Positions 36,201-43,401 of a stretch of 64,000 nucleotides of DNA are shown here, in pieces. Source of the stretch: an uncultured Bacteroidales bacterium (GTDB lineage Bacteria; Bacteroidota; Bacteroidia; Bacteroidales; UBA932); NCBI GenBank assembly GCA_944326265.1, contig CALVDE010000002.1, positions 62,001 through 126,000 on the forward strand. The letters are read 5' to 3'. The notes beneath the pieces were generated by a model that was not told the origin of the DNA, did no database searches, and saw only the letters and a list, made by a program, of their open reading frames with translations. The position numbers and the translations under genes are program-made. Every line of letters starts with the position of its first letter. Position 1 is the first letter of the stretch.

Positions 36201-36630
36201 CGGTGTCCACCCAGTAGCCGATGCGCTCGGTCAGGTTGACCCACTCTTTGGTATATTTCATGACCTCGCGGCGGCAGATGGAGTTGTACTCCGCCACGGA
36301 TATCTTCTTTCCGATGTCATCCTTGGTGATGCCCAGGGCCTTCTCCACTCCCAGCTCCACGGGCAGACCGTGGGTATCCCATCCGGCCTTGCGGTTCACA
36401 AGCCAGCCGGACTGAGTCTTGTAGCGGCAGATCACGTCCTTGATCGAACGGGCCATCACATGGTGGATACCCGGCATGCCGTTGGCCGAGGGAGGTCCCT
36501 CGAAGAACACATACTCGGGAGCATTCTTCCTCATTTCCAATGTCTTGTGAAACACGTCCTGCTTCTTCCAACTCTCCAGCACCTCGGCGGAGAGACCTGT
36601 CAGGTCCAGTCCTTTATACTCTTTGAACAT
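33223..36630 (-). CDS. ileS: Isoleucine-tRNA ligase
   Basis: A 1135-residue class Ia synthetase. The HIGH-type motif is PPSANGMPGIHHVMAR and the KMSKS motif reads GNKMSKRLGNAVDP. The editing domain has a YVTTDEGTTGIVHIAPTFGADD segment, quoted in parts (GTTGIVHIAPTFGADD). The long C-terminal domain and the GIHH form are typical of the Bacteroidota/eukaryote-like IleRS type. It charges tRNA-Ile and hydrolyses mischarged valine. A -7 box TATCTTTG lies at 36651-36658. dksA and lspA follow on the same strand. Confidence 0.98.
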   Translation of the reverse strand: MFKEYKGLDLTGLSAEVLESWKKQDVFHKTLEMRKNAPEYVFFEGPPSANGMPGIHHVMARSIKDVICRYKTQSGWLVNRKAGWDTHGLPVELGVEKALGITKDDIGKKISVAEYNSICRREVMKYTKEWVNLTERIGYWVDTDNPYITYDNRYIETLWYLLKEIYKKGLLYKGYSIQPYSPAAGTGLSTHELNQPGCYRDVKDTTAVAQFKVIRDEASEPFFQKAGGDPLYFIAWTTTPWTLPSNTALCVGPGIEYVLVRSSNPYTGLPGVYIVAKALVHDHFGGKIPFEVLEGSYKGTDLVGIRYEQLIPWVRPDEGAFRVIPGDYVTTDEGTTGIVHIAPTFGADDAKVARQSGVPALMVRDAAGVMQALVDRTGRMYRIEDLDPEFVRERVDVELYREYSGRYVKNAYDPEATPETPTIDVDICVMLKGQNKAFKIEKHVHSYPHCWRTDKPVLYYPLNSWFIRTTAVQEQMIELNRTITWKPASTGAGRFGKWLENLQDWNLSRSRYWGTPLPVWRTEDGAEEKCIGSVAELYAEIDKAVAAGIMKENPLASAGFVPGDYSKDNYERIDLHRPYVDEIYLVSDKGRKMVRETDLIDVWFDSGSMPYAQEGLQALGTPRFGQTADFIAEGVDQTRGWFFTLHAIHTMISGSTAFRTVISNGLVLDKDGNKMSKRLGNAVDPFKALDTYGPDALRWYMLTNSQPWDNLKFDEAGVDEVRRKFFGTLYNTYSFFALYANVDGFGTKPEHLQKQIPVAERPEIDRWLMSLLNTLIKNVKECYEGYDITGTGRLIQDFVCDNLSNWYVRLNRKRFWGGQMNDDKLAAYQTLYSALETVAVLAAPIAPFYMDRLFCDLNSATGAHDVISVHMMPMPESDPACVDTDLEERMALAQKSSSMVLALRRKVNIKVRQPLAQMIIPVLDPKIEEQFEKVRNLVLSEVNVKEVVYIKDTTGLITKKIKPNFKTLGKRYGKQMKEIAAAFGTLSQQEIAAVELAGMQEEVYTLPLPSGDVELQPADYEVSSEDMPGRLVATEGKLTIALDITVTPELRNEGVARELINRIQNLRKDSGFEVTDRIVARIQRLPEVEEALAGFKDYIASQTLAREIILEDAVSGGVEVEWLEDNKITLKLERV

Positions 36631-36650
36631 ATATTCTGAATTTTAGTGGG

Positions 36651-36658
36651 CAAAGATA
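36651..36658 (-). promoter_or_regulatory. -7 box of ileS
   Basis: TATCTTTG on the minus strand, 20 nt before the ATG at 36630. Confidence 0.6.
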
Positions 36659-36685
36659 GGGAAAATATTGCTATATTCGCATGTC

Positions 36686-37180
36686 ATGACAGTTATAGAT
36701 ATCATCATTCTCGTACTCCTGGCCCTGGCTGTATTCAAGGGCATCAAGGACGGACTGGTAAGGCAGGTAGGCGGCATCGCGGGCCTTATCCTCGGTATTT
36801 TTCTGGCAGGCCGTTTCTCCGCACTGATGGCCGGATGGCTGCATCAGTGGCTCAACGCCTCGGAGAGCGTGGTCAAGGCCGTCTCCTTTGCCATCATCAT
36901 CATCGCGGTATGCCTTTGCATGTATCTTCTGGGCCGGTTGCTTGAGAAAATCATCAAGATCACCACACTGGGCTGGGTCAACCGCCTTCTTGGCGTGCTT
37001 CTCTCAGTATGCACCGTCGTGCTGCTGATCGGCGCGCTCATCTCGCTTATCGAGTACGTCAACACCACCTGGTTCGTCATTGTTCCCCAAGAGCAGATGG
37101 CCGCATCAAAAGGCGTGCAGATCATATCTTCGATAACAGATGCGGTATTCCCTTATTTAAAGCAGCTTTTCAACGCCTGA
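36686..37180 (+). CDS. cvpA: CvpA family membrane protein
   Basis: A 164-residue protein with four membrane helices and the CvpA/colicin V production signature: VIDIIILVLLALAVFKGIKDGLVRQVGG at the start and WVNRLLGVLLSVCTVVLLIGAL in the fourth helix. CvpA family members affect envelope stress and bile resistance in some bacteria; the biochemical role is unresolved. I chose MTVIDIII at 36686. It is divergent from ileS and stands just upstream of the peptide-export cassette. The family name is historical and does not by itself link it to bacteriocin export. Confidence 0.9.
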   Translation: MTVIDIIILVLLALAVFKGIKDGLVRQVGGIAGLILGIFLAGRFSALMAGWLHQWLNASESVVKAVSFAIIIIAVCLCMYLLGRLLEKIIKITTLGWVNRLLGVLLSVCTVVLLIGALISLIEYVNTTWFVIVPQEQMAASKGVQIISSITDAVFPYLKQLFNA

Positions 37181-37195
37181 CATCACTGATTCCAG

Positions 37196-37233
37196 CCACT
37201 TTCGTAAAAACTTTCCGATTTTGCTGAAAGTGG
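37196..37233. promoter_or_regulatory. 8-bp inverted repeat upstream of the peptide-export cassette
   Basis: CCACTTTC at 37196-37203 and GAAAGTGG at 37226-37233, 22 bp apart. It may be a weak terminator of cvpA (no T-run follows) or an operator for the cassette. A near-consensus -7 element TACTTTG lies further on, at about 37259-37265, 20 nt before the first small ORF. Confidence 0.4.
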
Positions 37234-37285
37234 TAACGCAGTCTCGCAGATTTTCTCCTACTTTGCAGTGTAAAAACACACGGAT

Positions 37286-37441
37286 ATGGAAGAAGATTTG
37301 AGTTTGAAGGAGAGGCTGGACCTCAACGCGGAGTCGATGCTCCCGCCATTGCCCGGCAACAGGATTCTGTGGTACACGGCAGCTACAGCAGCGGCCCTGC
37401 TGCTGTCGGCACTGCCGCTGACACCGTTATTCCTATCCTAG
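37286..37441 (+). CDS. 51-residue tail-anchored membrane peptide, first gene of the export cassette
   Basis: ATG at 37286, stop TAG at 37439-37441. The first 26 residues are charged (MEEDLSLKERLDLNAES, then MLPPLPGNR). The rest is one hydrophobic helix, ILWYTAATAAALLLSALPLT, ending in PLFLS at the C-terminus. This looks like a single-span, tail-anchored inner-membrane protein. It lies 38 nt upstream of the C39 transporter gene on the same strand. Candidate roles are immunity to the exported peptides or assistance to the transporter. I do not recognise a family, and no double-glycine leader is present. Confidence 0.55.
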   Translation: MEEDLSLKERLDLNAESMLPPLPGNRILWYTAATAAALLLSALPLTPLFLS

Positions 37442-37479
37442 ATTTCATTATTCCTTAACACTTTGACGGAGGGCAGGAT

Positions 37480-39549
37480 ATGAAGAAGGAGATCAGAATA
37501 AGACAGCACGACAAAAGTGACTGCGGAGCGGCTTGCGTAGCATCCGTATGCGCTTACTACGGTCTGAGACTACCCATGATCAGGGTAAGGGAAGCATGCG
37601 GCACCGGAGCAGAGGGCACCACCATGCAGGGAGTCATCGACGCATTCGGCAAGCTGGGCATGGATGCGGCAGGACTGAAGGCCAGGAAGAAAAATATAAA
37701 TGAGCTGAAAGGCGCGGCCAAACCGGTCGTCATGCACCTGGAGAAGAAATGCGGATGGCTGCATTTCGTCGTTCTCTACGACATGGACGACATACATGCG
37801 TCAGTCATGGATCCCCAGGACGGACGGATTCACAAGATTCCCCTGACCGAGCTGGAGGAGGAATGGAGCGGCTACATTGTGGCTGCGGCACCGTCCCCCG
37901 GATTCAGGAAAGAGGACAGGCGCACCGACATCTCAGGCAGATTCAAGGAGCTGCTGCTCCAGCATAAGAAAGAGATGCTTCTGGTACTGGCCGGTTCGGC
38001 CGCATACATAGCCGCATCGCTCAGCACGTCCCTGTTCCTGCAACGCATCATCGACAGTGTCATTCCATCAGGAAGCCACCGCAGTCTGGCAACTGCCGGC
38101 ATCATCATGCTCACGCTGGCCCTTCTCGCATGGTTCATATCATACGTCCGGTCCGTCCTGCTGGTCAGGGTAAGCCTGAGAATCGACTGCCGTCTGATAA
38201 CCGGATATTTCAGGAAACTGTTTTCCCTACCGGTGTCATTCTTCGATTCCATGAGCAGCGGAGAACTGAATGCAAGAGTCTCCGACGCATACCGCATAAG
38301 GTCGTTCATCACAGGCAGGCTGCTGCTGATGGCAGTAAGCATACTGACTCTTGCCGGAACTGCAGCAGTCCTCATGACCTACTACTGGAAACTGACACTC
38401 ATAACGCTCAGCCTCACTCCGCTGTTCGTACTGCTGTACTTTGTGTCCGACAGGGTCAACAGAAGACTCAACCGTAAAATCATAGAGGAAAACGCCCTGC
38501 TCGAGCAGACCAATATCGAGTGGCTGTCCGCCGCAAGGGCCGTAAAATATTTCAATTCCGGCAAAGAGGCCGTGCGCAATATCGAACGTCAGTATTTCAG
38601 GACAGCAACGGCACTCTACAGCGGCGGCATATTCACCTCGGCGACCGCATCCGTCTCCGATGCCCTCAGCAGGCTCATATCGCTGACAACTGTCGTAGCC
38701 GGAGCTTTTTTCGTAATGAGATCAGAACTGACTGTGGGAGAGCTTACCTCTTTCTTCTCTCTAGGCTTGCTCTTCAGCTCTCCCATAGTCTTGCTGATCG
38801 AAAGCAACAGGGAAATAACCGAAGCCAGGATCTCGGCCGAAAGAATATTCGACATAATGGACCTGGAAGAGGAAGGCAGAGGAGAGACTCTTGATTTCAG
38901 GCCGTCCTCCGGAGACATAATCGAGTTCAGGGATCTCAGTTTCTCTTTCCCCGGGCGGAACAAATTGTTGGAGCACCTGACATTCAGCATCCTGCCGGGA
39001 AAGGTCAATCTCATAAGAGGACGGAACGGAAGCGGAAAGAGCACCATCGCCGCACTGCTCATGAGAGGATACGAACAGCAGGGCGGAACCATTACCGCCG
39101 CCGGTATCGACATCAGGTCCGTTCCGCTGGACACATGGCGCAGATTTGTCTCCATCGTGCCGCAGAGACCGGATATCTTTGACGGCACGATACTCGACAA
39201 CATCGTCATGGGCGACAGGACCTACGATGCCCGCGATGTCGCAGCAGTATGCGCTCTGGCAGGACTGTCGCGGACCATCGAGACCGCACCGGGAGGGCTG
39301 CTCGCGCATACCGGCGGCCAAGCATGCAGGCTTTCCGGAGGAGAGAGGCAGAAAATCGCGCTGGCCAGGGCCCTGTACAGAAAACCGGGGGTCCTTATCC
39401 TGGACGAACCCGGCACCCACCTGGACGCACAGGGCAAAGAGCAGCTCAGACATACAGTCAGAATGCTCCGGGAACGGCATGTCACCATCGTGCTGATATC
39501 ACACGAAGAAAGCGCGGCGGAAGAGGCGGACAACATAATAGATATCTAG
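37480..39549 (+). CDS. C39-peptidase-containing ABC transporter for double-glycine peptides
   Basis: A 689-residue PCAT-type exporter. The N-terminal C39 peptidase (about 1-135) has QHDKSDCGAACVAS with catalytic Cys15 and oxyanion Gln9, and WLHFVVLYD and VMDP supplying His95 and Asp111. Six membrane helices lie at about 165-440. The ATPase has Walker A GRNGSGKST (514-522), signature LSGGERQK (about 618), Walker B VLILDEP (about 638) and H-loop ISHEES. It should cleave leaders after Gly-Gly in the cytoplasm and pump the core peptide out. Two such peptides are encoded directly downstream, and a TolC channel and an adaptor complete the envelope route. All catalytic residues are intact. Confidence 0.95.
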   Translation: MKKEIRIRQHDKSDCGAACVASVCAYYGLRLPMIRVREACGTGAEGTTMQGVIDAFGKLGMDAAGLKARKKNINELKGAAKPVVMHLEKKCGWLHFVVLYDMDDIHASVMDPQDGRIHKIPLTELEEEWSGYIVAAAPSPGFRKEDRRTDISGRFKELLLQHKKEMLLVLAGSAAYIAASLSTSLFLQRIIDSVIPSGSHRSLATAGIIMLTLALLAWFISYVRSVLLVRVSLRIDCRLITGYFRKLFSLPVSFFDSMSSGELNARVSDAYRIRSFITGRLLLMAVSILTLAGTAAVLMTYYWKLTLITLSLTPLFVLLYFVSDRVNRRLNRKIIEENALLEQTNIEWLSAARAVKYFNSGKEAVRNIERQYFRTATALYSGGIFTSATASVSDALSRLISLTTVVAGAFFVMRSELTVGELTSFFSLGLLFSSPIVLLIESNREITEARISAERIFDIMDLEEEGRGETLDFRPSSGDIIEFRDLSFSFPGRNKLLEHLTFSILPGKVNLIRGRNGSGKSTIAALLMRGYEQQGGTITAAGIDIRSVPLDTWRRFVSIVPQRPDIFDGTILDNIVMGDRTYDARDVAAVCALAGLSRTIETAPGGLLAHTGGQACRLSGGERQKIALARALYRKPGVLILDEPGTHLDAQGKEQLRHTVRMLRERHVTIVLISHEESAAEEADNIIDI

Positions 39550-39576
39550 ATAAACGAATGTACATTCCAGGCGTAA

Positions 39577-39600
39577 GCCGCAGCGCCTTTAATCTGCGGC
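39577..39600 (+). promoter_or_regulatory. Hairpin between transporter gene and peptide genes
   Basis: GCCGCAG and CTGCGGC pair perfectly over a 10-nt loop, 22 nt before the first peptide ATG. No T-run follows. It could be an RNA processing or stability element that raises the level of peptide message over transporter message. Confidence 0.45.
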
Positions 39601-39621
39601 AAAACTTAAAATTTCTAAGAC

Positions 39622-39813
39622 ATGGAAAGAATTATTAATGGGTATGAAGGGTTTGAATGCGTTAATTCTGACCTGAGCGTCACCGTCTACGGAGGCGCGG
39701 GATTCTGGACCAAGATCATCCGGTTCTTGGCAGACAACATTGACCAGTTCCTGCTGGGGTTCGTCGAAGGATGGACCGGAGAGGACATCATAAGCCCTGT
39801 CGCTGACAATTAA
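39622..39813 (+). CDS. Double-glycine peptide A (63 residues), predicted exported substrate
   Basis: The leader would be residues 1-25 ending in VTVYGG. The 38-residue core begins AGFWTKIIRFLADNIDQFLL and continues GFVEGWTGEDI. The core has a clear amphipathic helix, a GxxxG motif (GFVEG) and aromatic residues near both ends. A single Cys is in the leader, none in the core, so no disulfide or lanthionine is expected. The leader is less canonical than that of peptide B but has hydrophobic residues at -4 and -6. Position directly after a C39 transporter strongly supports export. Function (bacteriocin, signal or other) is inferred. Confidence 0.72.
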   Translation: MERIINGYEGFECVNSDLSVTVYGGAGFWTKIIRFLADNIDQFLLGFVEGWTGEDIISPVADN

Positions 39814-39824
39814 ACCTCATTGCC

Positions 39825-39998
39825 ATGAACAGTTTTGTCACACTTGAAAGAGAACAGGCATGTTCCGTATTCGGAGGTGCCGGAGGTTCTGACAAGAACT
39901 TGGCCAGGATGCTGGGACGTCTTGTAGGAGCAGCTTTAAGGGCACTCTACGACATCATTACCAACAAGAAGGAGGAGCCTCAGGCTGAGCCCGCATAA
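39825..39998 (+). CDS. Double-glycine peptide B (57 residues), predicted exported substrate
   Basis: ATG 39825, stop TAA 39996-39998. The leader TLEREQACSVFGG matches the classic double-glycine pattern: Leu at -12, Glu at -9, Ala at -7, Val at -4 and Gly-Gly at -2/-1. The 39-residue core starts AGGSDKNLARMLGRLVGAAL, continues RALYDIITNKK and ends in an acidic tail. It forms a cationic amphipathic helix with a GxxxG motif (GRLVG). No Cys is in the core. It lies 11 nt after peptide A, so the two are made together. Paired small peptides with GxxxG motifs resemble class IIb two-peptide bacteriocins. Confidence 0.78.
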   Translation: MNSFVTLEREQACSVFGGAGGSDKNLARMLGRLVGAALRALYDIITNKKEEPQAEPA

Positions 39999-40009
39999 TC
40001 CTATACGCC

Positions 40010-40051
40010 CAGGGTCCGCCAGGTTACCGCATGATGACGGACCCTGTTTTT
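40010..40051 (+). terminator. Terminator after the peptide genes
   Basis: CAGGGTCCG (40010-40018) pairs with CGGACCCTG (40038-40046), followed by TTTTT. It ends the peptide transcript and separates it from the tolC-adaptor pair, which has its own promoter. Confidence 0.85.
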
Positions 40052-40061
40052 GATTTTTTAT

Positions 40062-40069
40062 TAATTTTG
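40062..40069 (+). promoter_or_regulatory. -7 box of the tolC-adaptor operon
   Basis: TAATTTTG, 27 nt before the chosen ATG at 40097 and just downstream of the terminator. Confidence 0.55.
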
Positions 40070-40096
40070 TGGCCTATGTTTTCAGCCGGATTACGA

Positions 40097-41434
40097 ATGA
40101 GACTAACAATACACATAGCAGCTATTGTCCTCGGCCTGCTTCCGTTCCAGCTCCACGCACAGGACTCATGGTCCCTGGAGCGGTGCATCAGGTACGCGTG
40201 GGACAACAACCTGACTATCCGGCAGCAGAGCTTGGAAACTGTACGCAGCGAGGCCATGCTCATGCAGAGCCGGCTCAGTTTTCTCCCGAGCATAAGCGCG
40301 TCGTTCGGACACAACCTCAACTGGGGGCGCTCAGTAGACCTCCAGAACCTTGAGATCATACACAACAAGCTGTCACAGAGTACCAGTGCCTCTGCCAACG
40401 CTTCCATATACCTGCTGGACGGGCTGTCCAAACTGAACAACCTTAAAAGCAGCCGTAAATCCGTAGAGATATCCCTGCAGGAAGTAGAGCGTCTCAAGGA
40501 CGAGATCTCCATTTCCATTGTCAAGAGCTATCTTCAGATACTGCTCTCCAAAGAGATCGAGGCATCCGCCATCGAAAGCCTCAACGCCGTCACCGCCCAG
40601 AGAGAAAGGACGAAGCTGCTGGTGGAAGCCGGCAACCAGCCGTACTCCTCGCTTCTGGAGATAGAATCCCAGCTGGCATCCGAGAGAGTCCAGGCTGTCA
40701 CTGCAGGCAATCAGGTAATAACCAATACCCTGGCATTGCAGCAGCTGCTGGATCTGCCCTACGACCCCGAATTCCGGATAGAGATCCCCGACACAGACTG
40801 TCTCCTGCCGGAGAGCACGGACATGAATACAGAAGAGATATACTCGGCTGCACAGTCCATGCCGGTGATTCAGAGTGCAAGACTCGCTCTGGACAAGGGC
40901 GAGCTGGATCTCAGGACCGCCCGCGGCCAGTATTACCCCAAGATCTCCCTGTCGGCCAGCTACGGTACGTTCTTCAGCTCATCCACATTCGCTCCGGACG
41001 GAAGTGTCTATCCGTTCTTCGAGCAGTTCAGGGACAATATCAACCCGTCTATAAGTATCGGACTCACCATTCCTATTTTCAACAACTGGAGCACGAAAGC
41101 CAATGTGGAGAACGCCAGGGCCGCAAAAGAAAGTCTCGAGCTCGACCTGAAGATAAAACAGCAGACCCTCTATAAGGAGATTCAGACTGCCGTAACGGAA
41201 GCCGGCACATACCTCAGGCAGATGGAGGCGGCTCTGGCCAACATGAATTCCATGAGAGAGTCGTTCCGCTATGTTGAAGAGAAATTCAATGCCGGAGCCC
41301 TCAACGGCACTGACTACACAGTAGCCATGAGCAACCTTAAAAAAGCTGAGTCTGAGTACCTTCAGGCAAAATACCAGTATATATTCCAACTGAAAATCAT
41401 CGATTTCTATAAAGGAGTCCCGCTTTCACTGTAA
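40097..41434 (+). CDS. TolC family outer-membrane channel protein
   Basis: A 445-residue protein with a signal peptide (IHIAAIVLGLLPFQLHAQ) and two outer-membrane-efflux-protein repeats rich in long helices. Typical segments are WSLERCIRYAWDNNLTIRQQ near the start, FLPSISASFGHNLNWG, and the second repeat's SARLALDKGELDLRTARGQYYPKISLSASYG (quoted in parts). Trimers form a tunnel through outer membrane and periplasm. I chose the ATG at 40097: the in-frame upstream ATG at 40031 lies within the terminator and before the promoter. The adaptor gene follows after 1 nt. Together with the C39 exporter it makes a complete type I route. Confidence 0.92.
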   Translation: MRLTIHIAAIVLGLLPFQLHAQDSWSLERCIRYAWDNNLTIRQQSLETVRSEAMLMQSRLSFLPSISASFGHNLNWGRSVDLQNLEIIHNKLSQSTSASANASIYLLDGLSKLNNLKSSRKSVEISLQEVERLKDEISISIVKSYLQILLSKEIEASAIESLNAVTAQRERTKLLVEAGNQPYSSLLEIESQLASERVQAVTAGNQVITNTLALQQLLDLPYDPEFRIEIPDTDCLLPESTDMNTEEIYSAAQSMPVIQSARLALDKGELDLRTARGQYYPKISLSASYGTFFSSSTFAPDGSVYPFFEQFRDNINPSISIGLTIPIFNNWSTKANVENARAAKESLELDLKIKQQTLYKEIQTAVTEAGTYLRQMEAALANMNSMRESFRYVEEKFNAGALNGTDYTVAMSNLKKAESEYLQAKYQYIFQLKIIDFYKGVPLSL

Positions 41435-41435
41435 T

Positions 41436-42671
41436 ATGCGACCGCAAATGAAGAAAAAGAACAAAAGCATAAGAACACTTATCATACTTGCCGCTGCCGT
41501 GGCCCTGGCCGCCGTACTGTACGGAATCCTGCACAGGGACACAGGCATACCGGTAACCGTCAGCCGCCCCTCAAAGGGACTGATAGTTGAGAAAATTCCA
41601 GCCAACGGCAAGATACACCCGGTCACGGAAGTCAAGATCAGCCCTGATGTCTCGGGCGAAATCGTGGAGCTCAACGTGGACGAGGGAGACAGAGTTAGCA
41701 AAGGCGACCTCATCATCAAGATCAGGCAGGACGTGTACATCTCTCTGAGAGACAGGGCCGAGGCTTCTCTCAATTCGACCAAGGCGCAATATCAGCAGCA
41801 GAAAGCCGGTTTCGTACAGGCCGAGCAGAACTATCTGCGCAACCGGCAGCTGTACGGACAGGGAGCGATATCCCTTCAGGAATTCCAGGCCAGCACCGCC
41901 GAATACGAGATGGCCAGGGAACAGCTCAAGGCTGCCGAATACAATATCGAAAGTGCTTCGGCATCCCTTGCCGAAGCTGTCGAGAACCTGACAAAGACCG
42001 TAATCTACTCCCCTATCGACGGCATAATATCTAGCCTGAGCGTAGAAAAAGGAGAAAGAGTGGTGGGTACGTCCCAGATGGCCGGCACGGAGATGCTCCG
42101 CATAGCTGATTTCAACATGATGGAGGTGCTGGTGGATGTAAACGAGAATGACATAATACGCATCTCGCTCAATGATACGGCGGACATCGACGTGGACGCA
42201 TATCCGGGAAGGACATTCCGGGGAATTGTCACCCAGATTGCCAACTCGGCCAAGAATCTCACCGGAACGACGGCTTCAGTCACCGATGTGACCAATTTCG
42301 AGGTGAAGGTCCGGATCCTGCCTGAATCCTACAAAGACCTGCTGGCCGTGGATCCGATTCCGTTCAGGCCGGGAATGTCCGCCTCGGTGGAGATAGAGAC
42401 AGACCGCAAGGAAGGAGTCGTGACCGTTCCCCTGCAGGCCGTGACCCAGGAAGGCTTTGTATTCCTGTACGACAGCACGGCATCATGCGTAAAGGCTGTC
42501 AAAGTCACCACCGGCATACAGGATATAGGCGACATAGAGATTACCTCCGGACTGCCCTCCCCCGATTCCGTATGGATTGTTACCGGACCTTACGGCACAG
42601 TAAGCAAGATGCTGGAGGACGGAATGAAAGTCAATGCAGAATTTGAATCAAAAAATACCGAAGATGAATAA
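41436..42671 (+). CDS. Periplasmic adaptor (membrane fusion) protein, HlyD/MacA family
   Basis: A 411-residue protein. One N-terminal membrane helix (TLIILAAAVALAAVLYGIL) is followed by a lipoyl-like half (VTEVKISPDVSGEIVELNV, DEGDRVSKGDLIIKI). A helical hairpin spans about 100-190. The second lipoyl half reads VIYSPIDGIISSL, and beta-barrel and membrane-proximal domains end near VPLQAVTQEGFVFL. It bridges inner-membrane transporter and TolC. It starts 1 nt after tolC and its stop overlaps the tsaB start by 8 nt. The natural partner here is the C39 exporter, as no other ABC transporter is nearby. Confidence 0.93.
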   Translation: MRPQMKKKNKSIRTLIILAAAVALAAVLYGILHRDTGIPVTVSRPSKGLIVEKIPANGKIHPVTEVKISPDVSGEIVELNVDEGDRVSKGDLIIKIRQDVYISLRDRAEASLNSTKAQYQQQKAGFVQAEQNYLRNRQLYGQGAISLQEFQASTAEYEMAREQLKAAEYNIESASASLAEAVENLTKTVIYSPIDGIISSLSVEKGERVVGTSQMAGTEMLRIADFNMMEVLVDVNENDIIRISLNDTADIDVDAYPGRTFRGIVTQIANSAKNLTGTTASVTDVTNFEVKVRILPESYKDLLAVDPIPFRPGMSASVEIETDRKEGVVTVPLQAVTQEGFVFLYDSTASCVKAVKVTTGIQDIGDIEITSGLPSPDSVWIVTGPYGTVSKMLEDGMKVNAEFESKNTEDE

Positions 42672-43401
42672 CAGGATACTGCTCATAGAAACCGCCACAG
42701 ACGCATGTTCGGCCGCAGTGGCCGAAGGAACCGAAATTCTGTCCGTCAGACGCTGCGGCGTACCCAGAAGTCAGGCAGGCGGACTGGCCCCCCTGATAAG
42801 CGGGGTACTGGAAGAATCCGGAACCTCCGTGGAGAAACTTTCCGCTGTCGCCGTAAGTTCAGGCCCGGGATCGTACACCGGCCTGAGGGTAGGTGTCTCC
42901 ACCGCAAAAGGCATCTGTTTCGGTGCCGGAATCCCTCTTATCGGAATTGAGACAACGGAGATTCTGGCGCACGGTGTCCTTGACAGGGCCGGAGCTGATT
43001 CGGTCATCATTCCTATGATCGATGCCCGCAGGATGGAGGTCTACACTGCTCTGTTCGACAGCTCAGGCCGGAGATTATCCGAAACCAGGGCACTCATACT
43101 GGAGCCTGACACTTTCGCTGCCCAGGCCGGTACGCACTCAAGACTCATATTCACCGGTGACGGTGCGGAAAAGTACATGAGCGTAATCGACAGCAGCCTG
43201 CTTCCGTCATGCACATTCATTCCGCGCAGCCCCGATGCCGCCGACATGGCATCGGCGGCGGCCGACGCACTGAATAAAAAACGGTTCGAGGATACAGCAT
43301 ACTTCGAACCGTTCTATCTCAAAGAGTTCATTGCAGCCAGCCCGTCACGGAAAATAGAGGCCGTCCTGCATCCGGAGATCAGGACATCACAGAAGTCCTG
43401 A
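42664..43401 (+). CDS. tsaB: tRNA threonylcarbamoyladenosine biosynthesis protein TsaB
   Basis: A 245-residue protein of the ASKHA fold: ILLIETATDACSAAVAEG at the start, SSGPGSYTGLRVGVSTAKG as the family signature near residue 65, and MIDARRMEVYTALFD. TsaB supports TsaD in making t6A37 in ANN-decoding tRNAs. The ATG at 42664 overlaps the adaptor stop (ATGAATAA), so it is co-translated with the export operon though it is a housekeeping gene. Its last 15 nt overlap the end of the converging thioredoxin-like gene. Confidence 0.95.
   Translation: MNNRILLIETATDACSAAVAEGTEILSVRRCGVPRSQAGGLAPLISGVLEESGTSVEKLSAVAVSSGPGSYTGLRVGVSTAKGICFGAGIPLIGIETTEILAHGVLDRAGADSVIIPMIDARRMEVYTALFDSSGRRLSETRALILEPDTFAAQAGTHSRLIFTGDGAEKYMSVIDSSLLPSCTFIPRSPDAADMASAAADALNKKRFEDTAYFEPFYLKEFIAASPSRKIEAVLHPEIRTSQKS

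Noticed and set aside
39558..39638. 26-codon ORF overlapping the start of peptide A
   Set aside because: It covers the hairpin and the peptide A start in another frame. There is no leader, helix or conservation evidence; kept out as a chance ORF.
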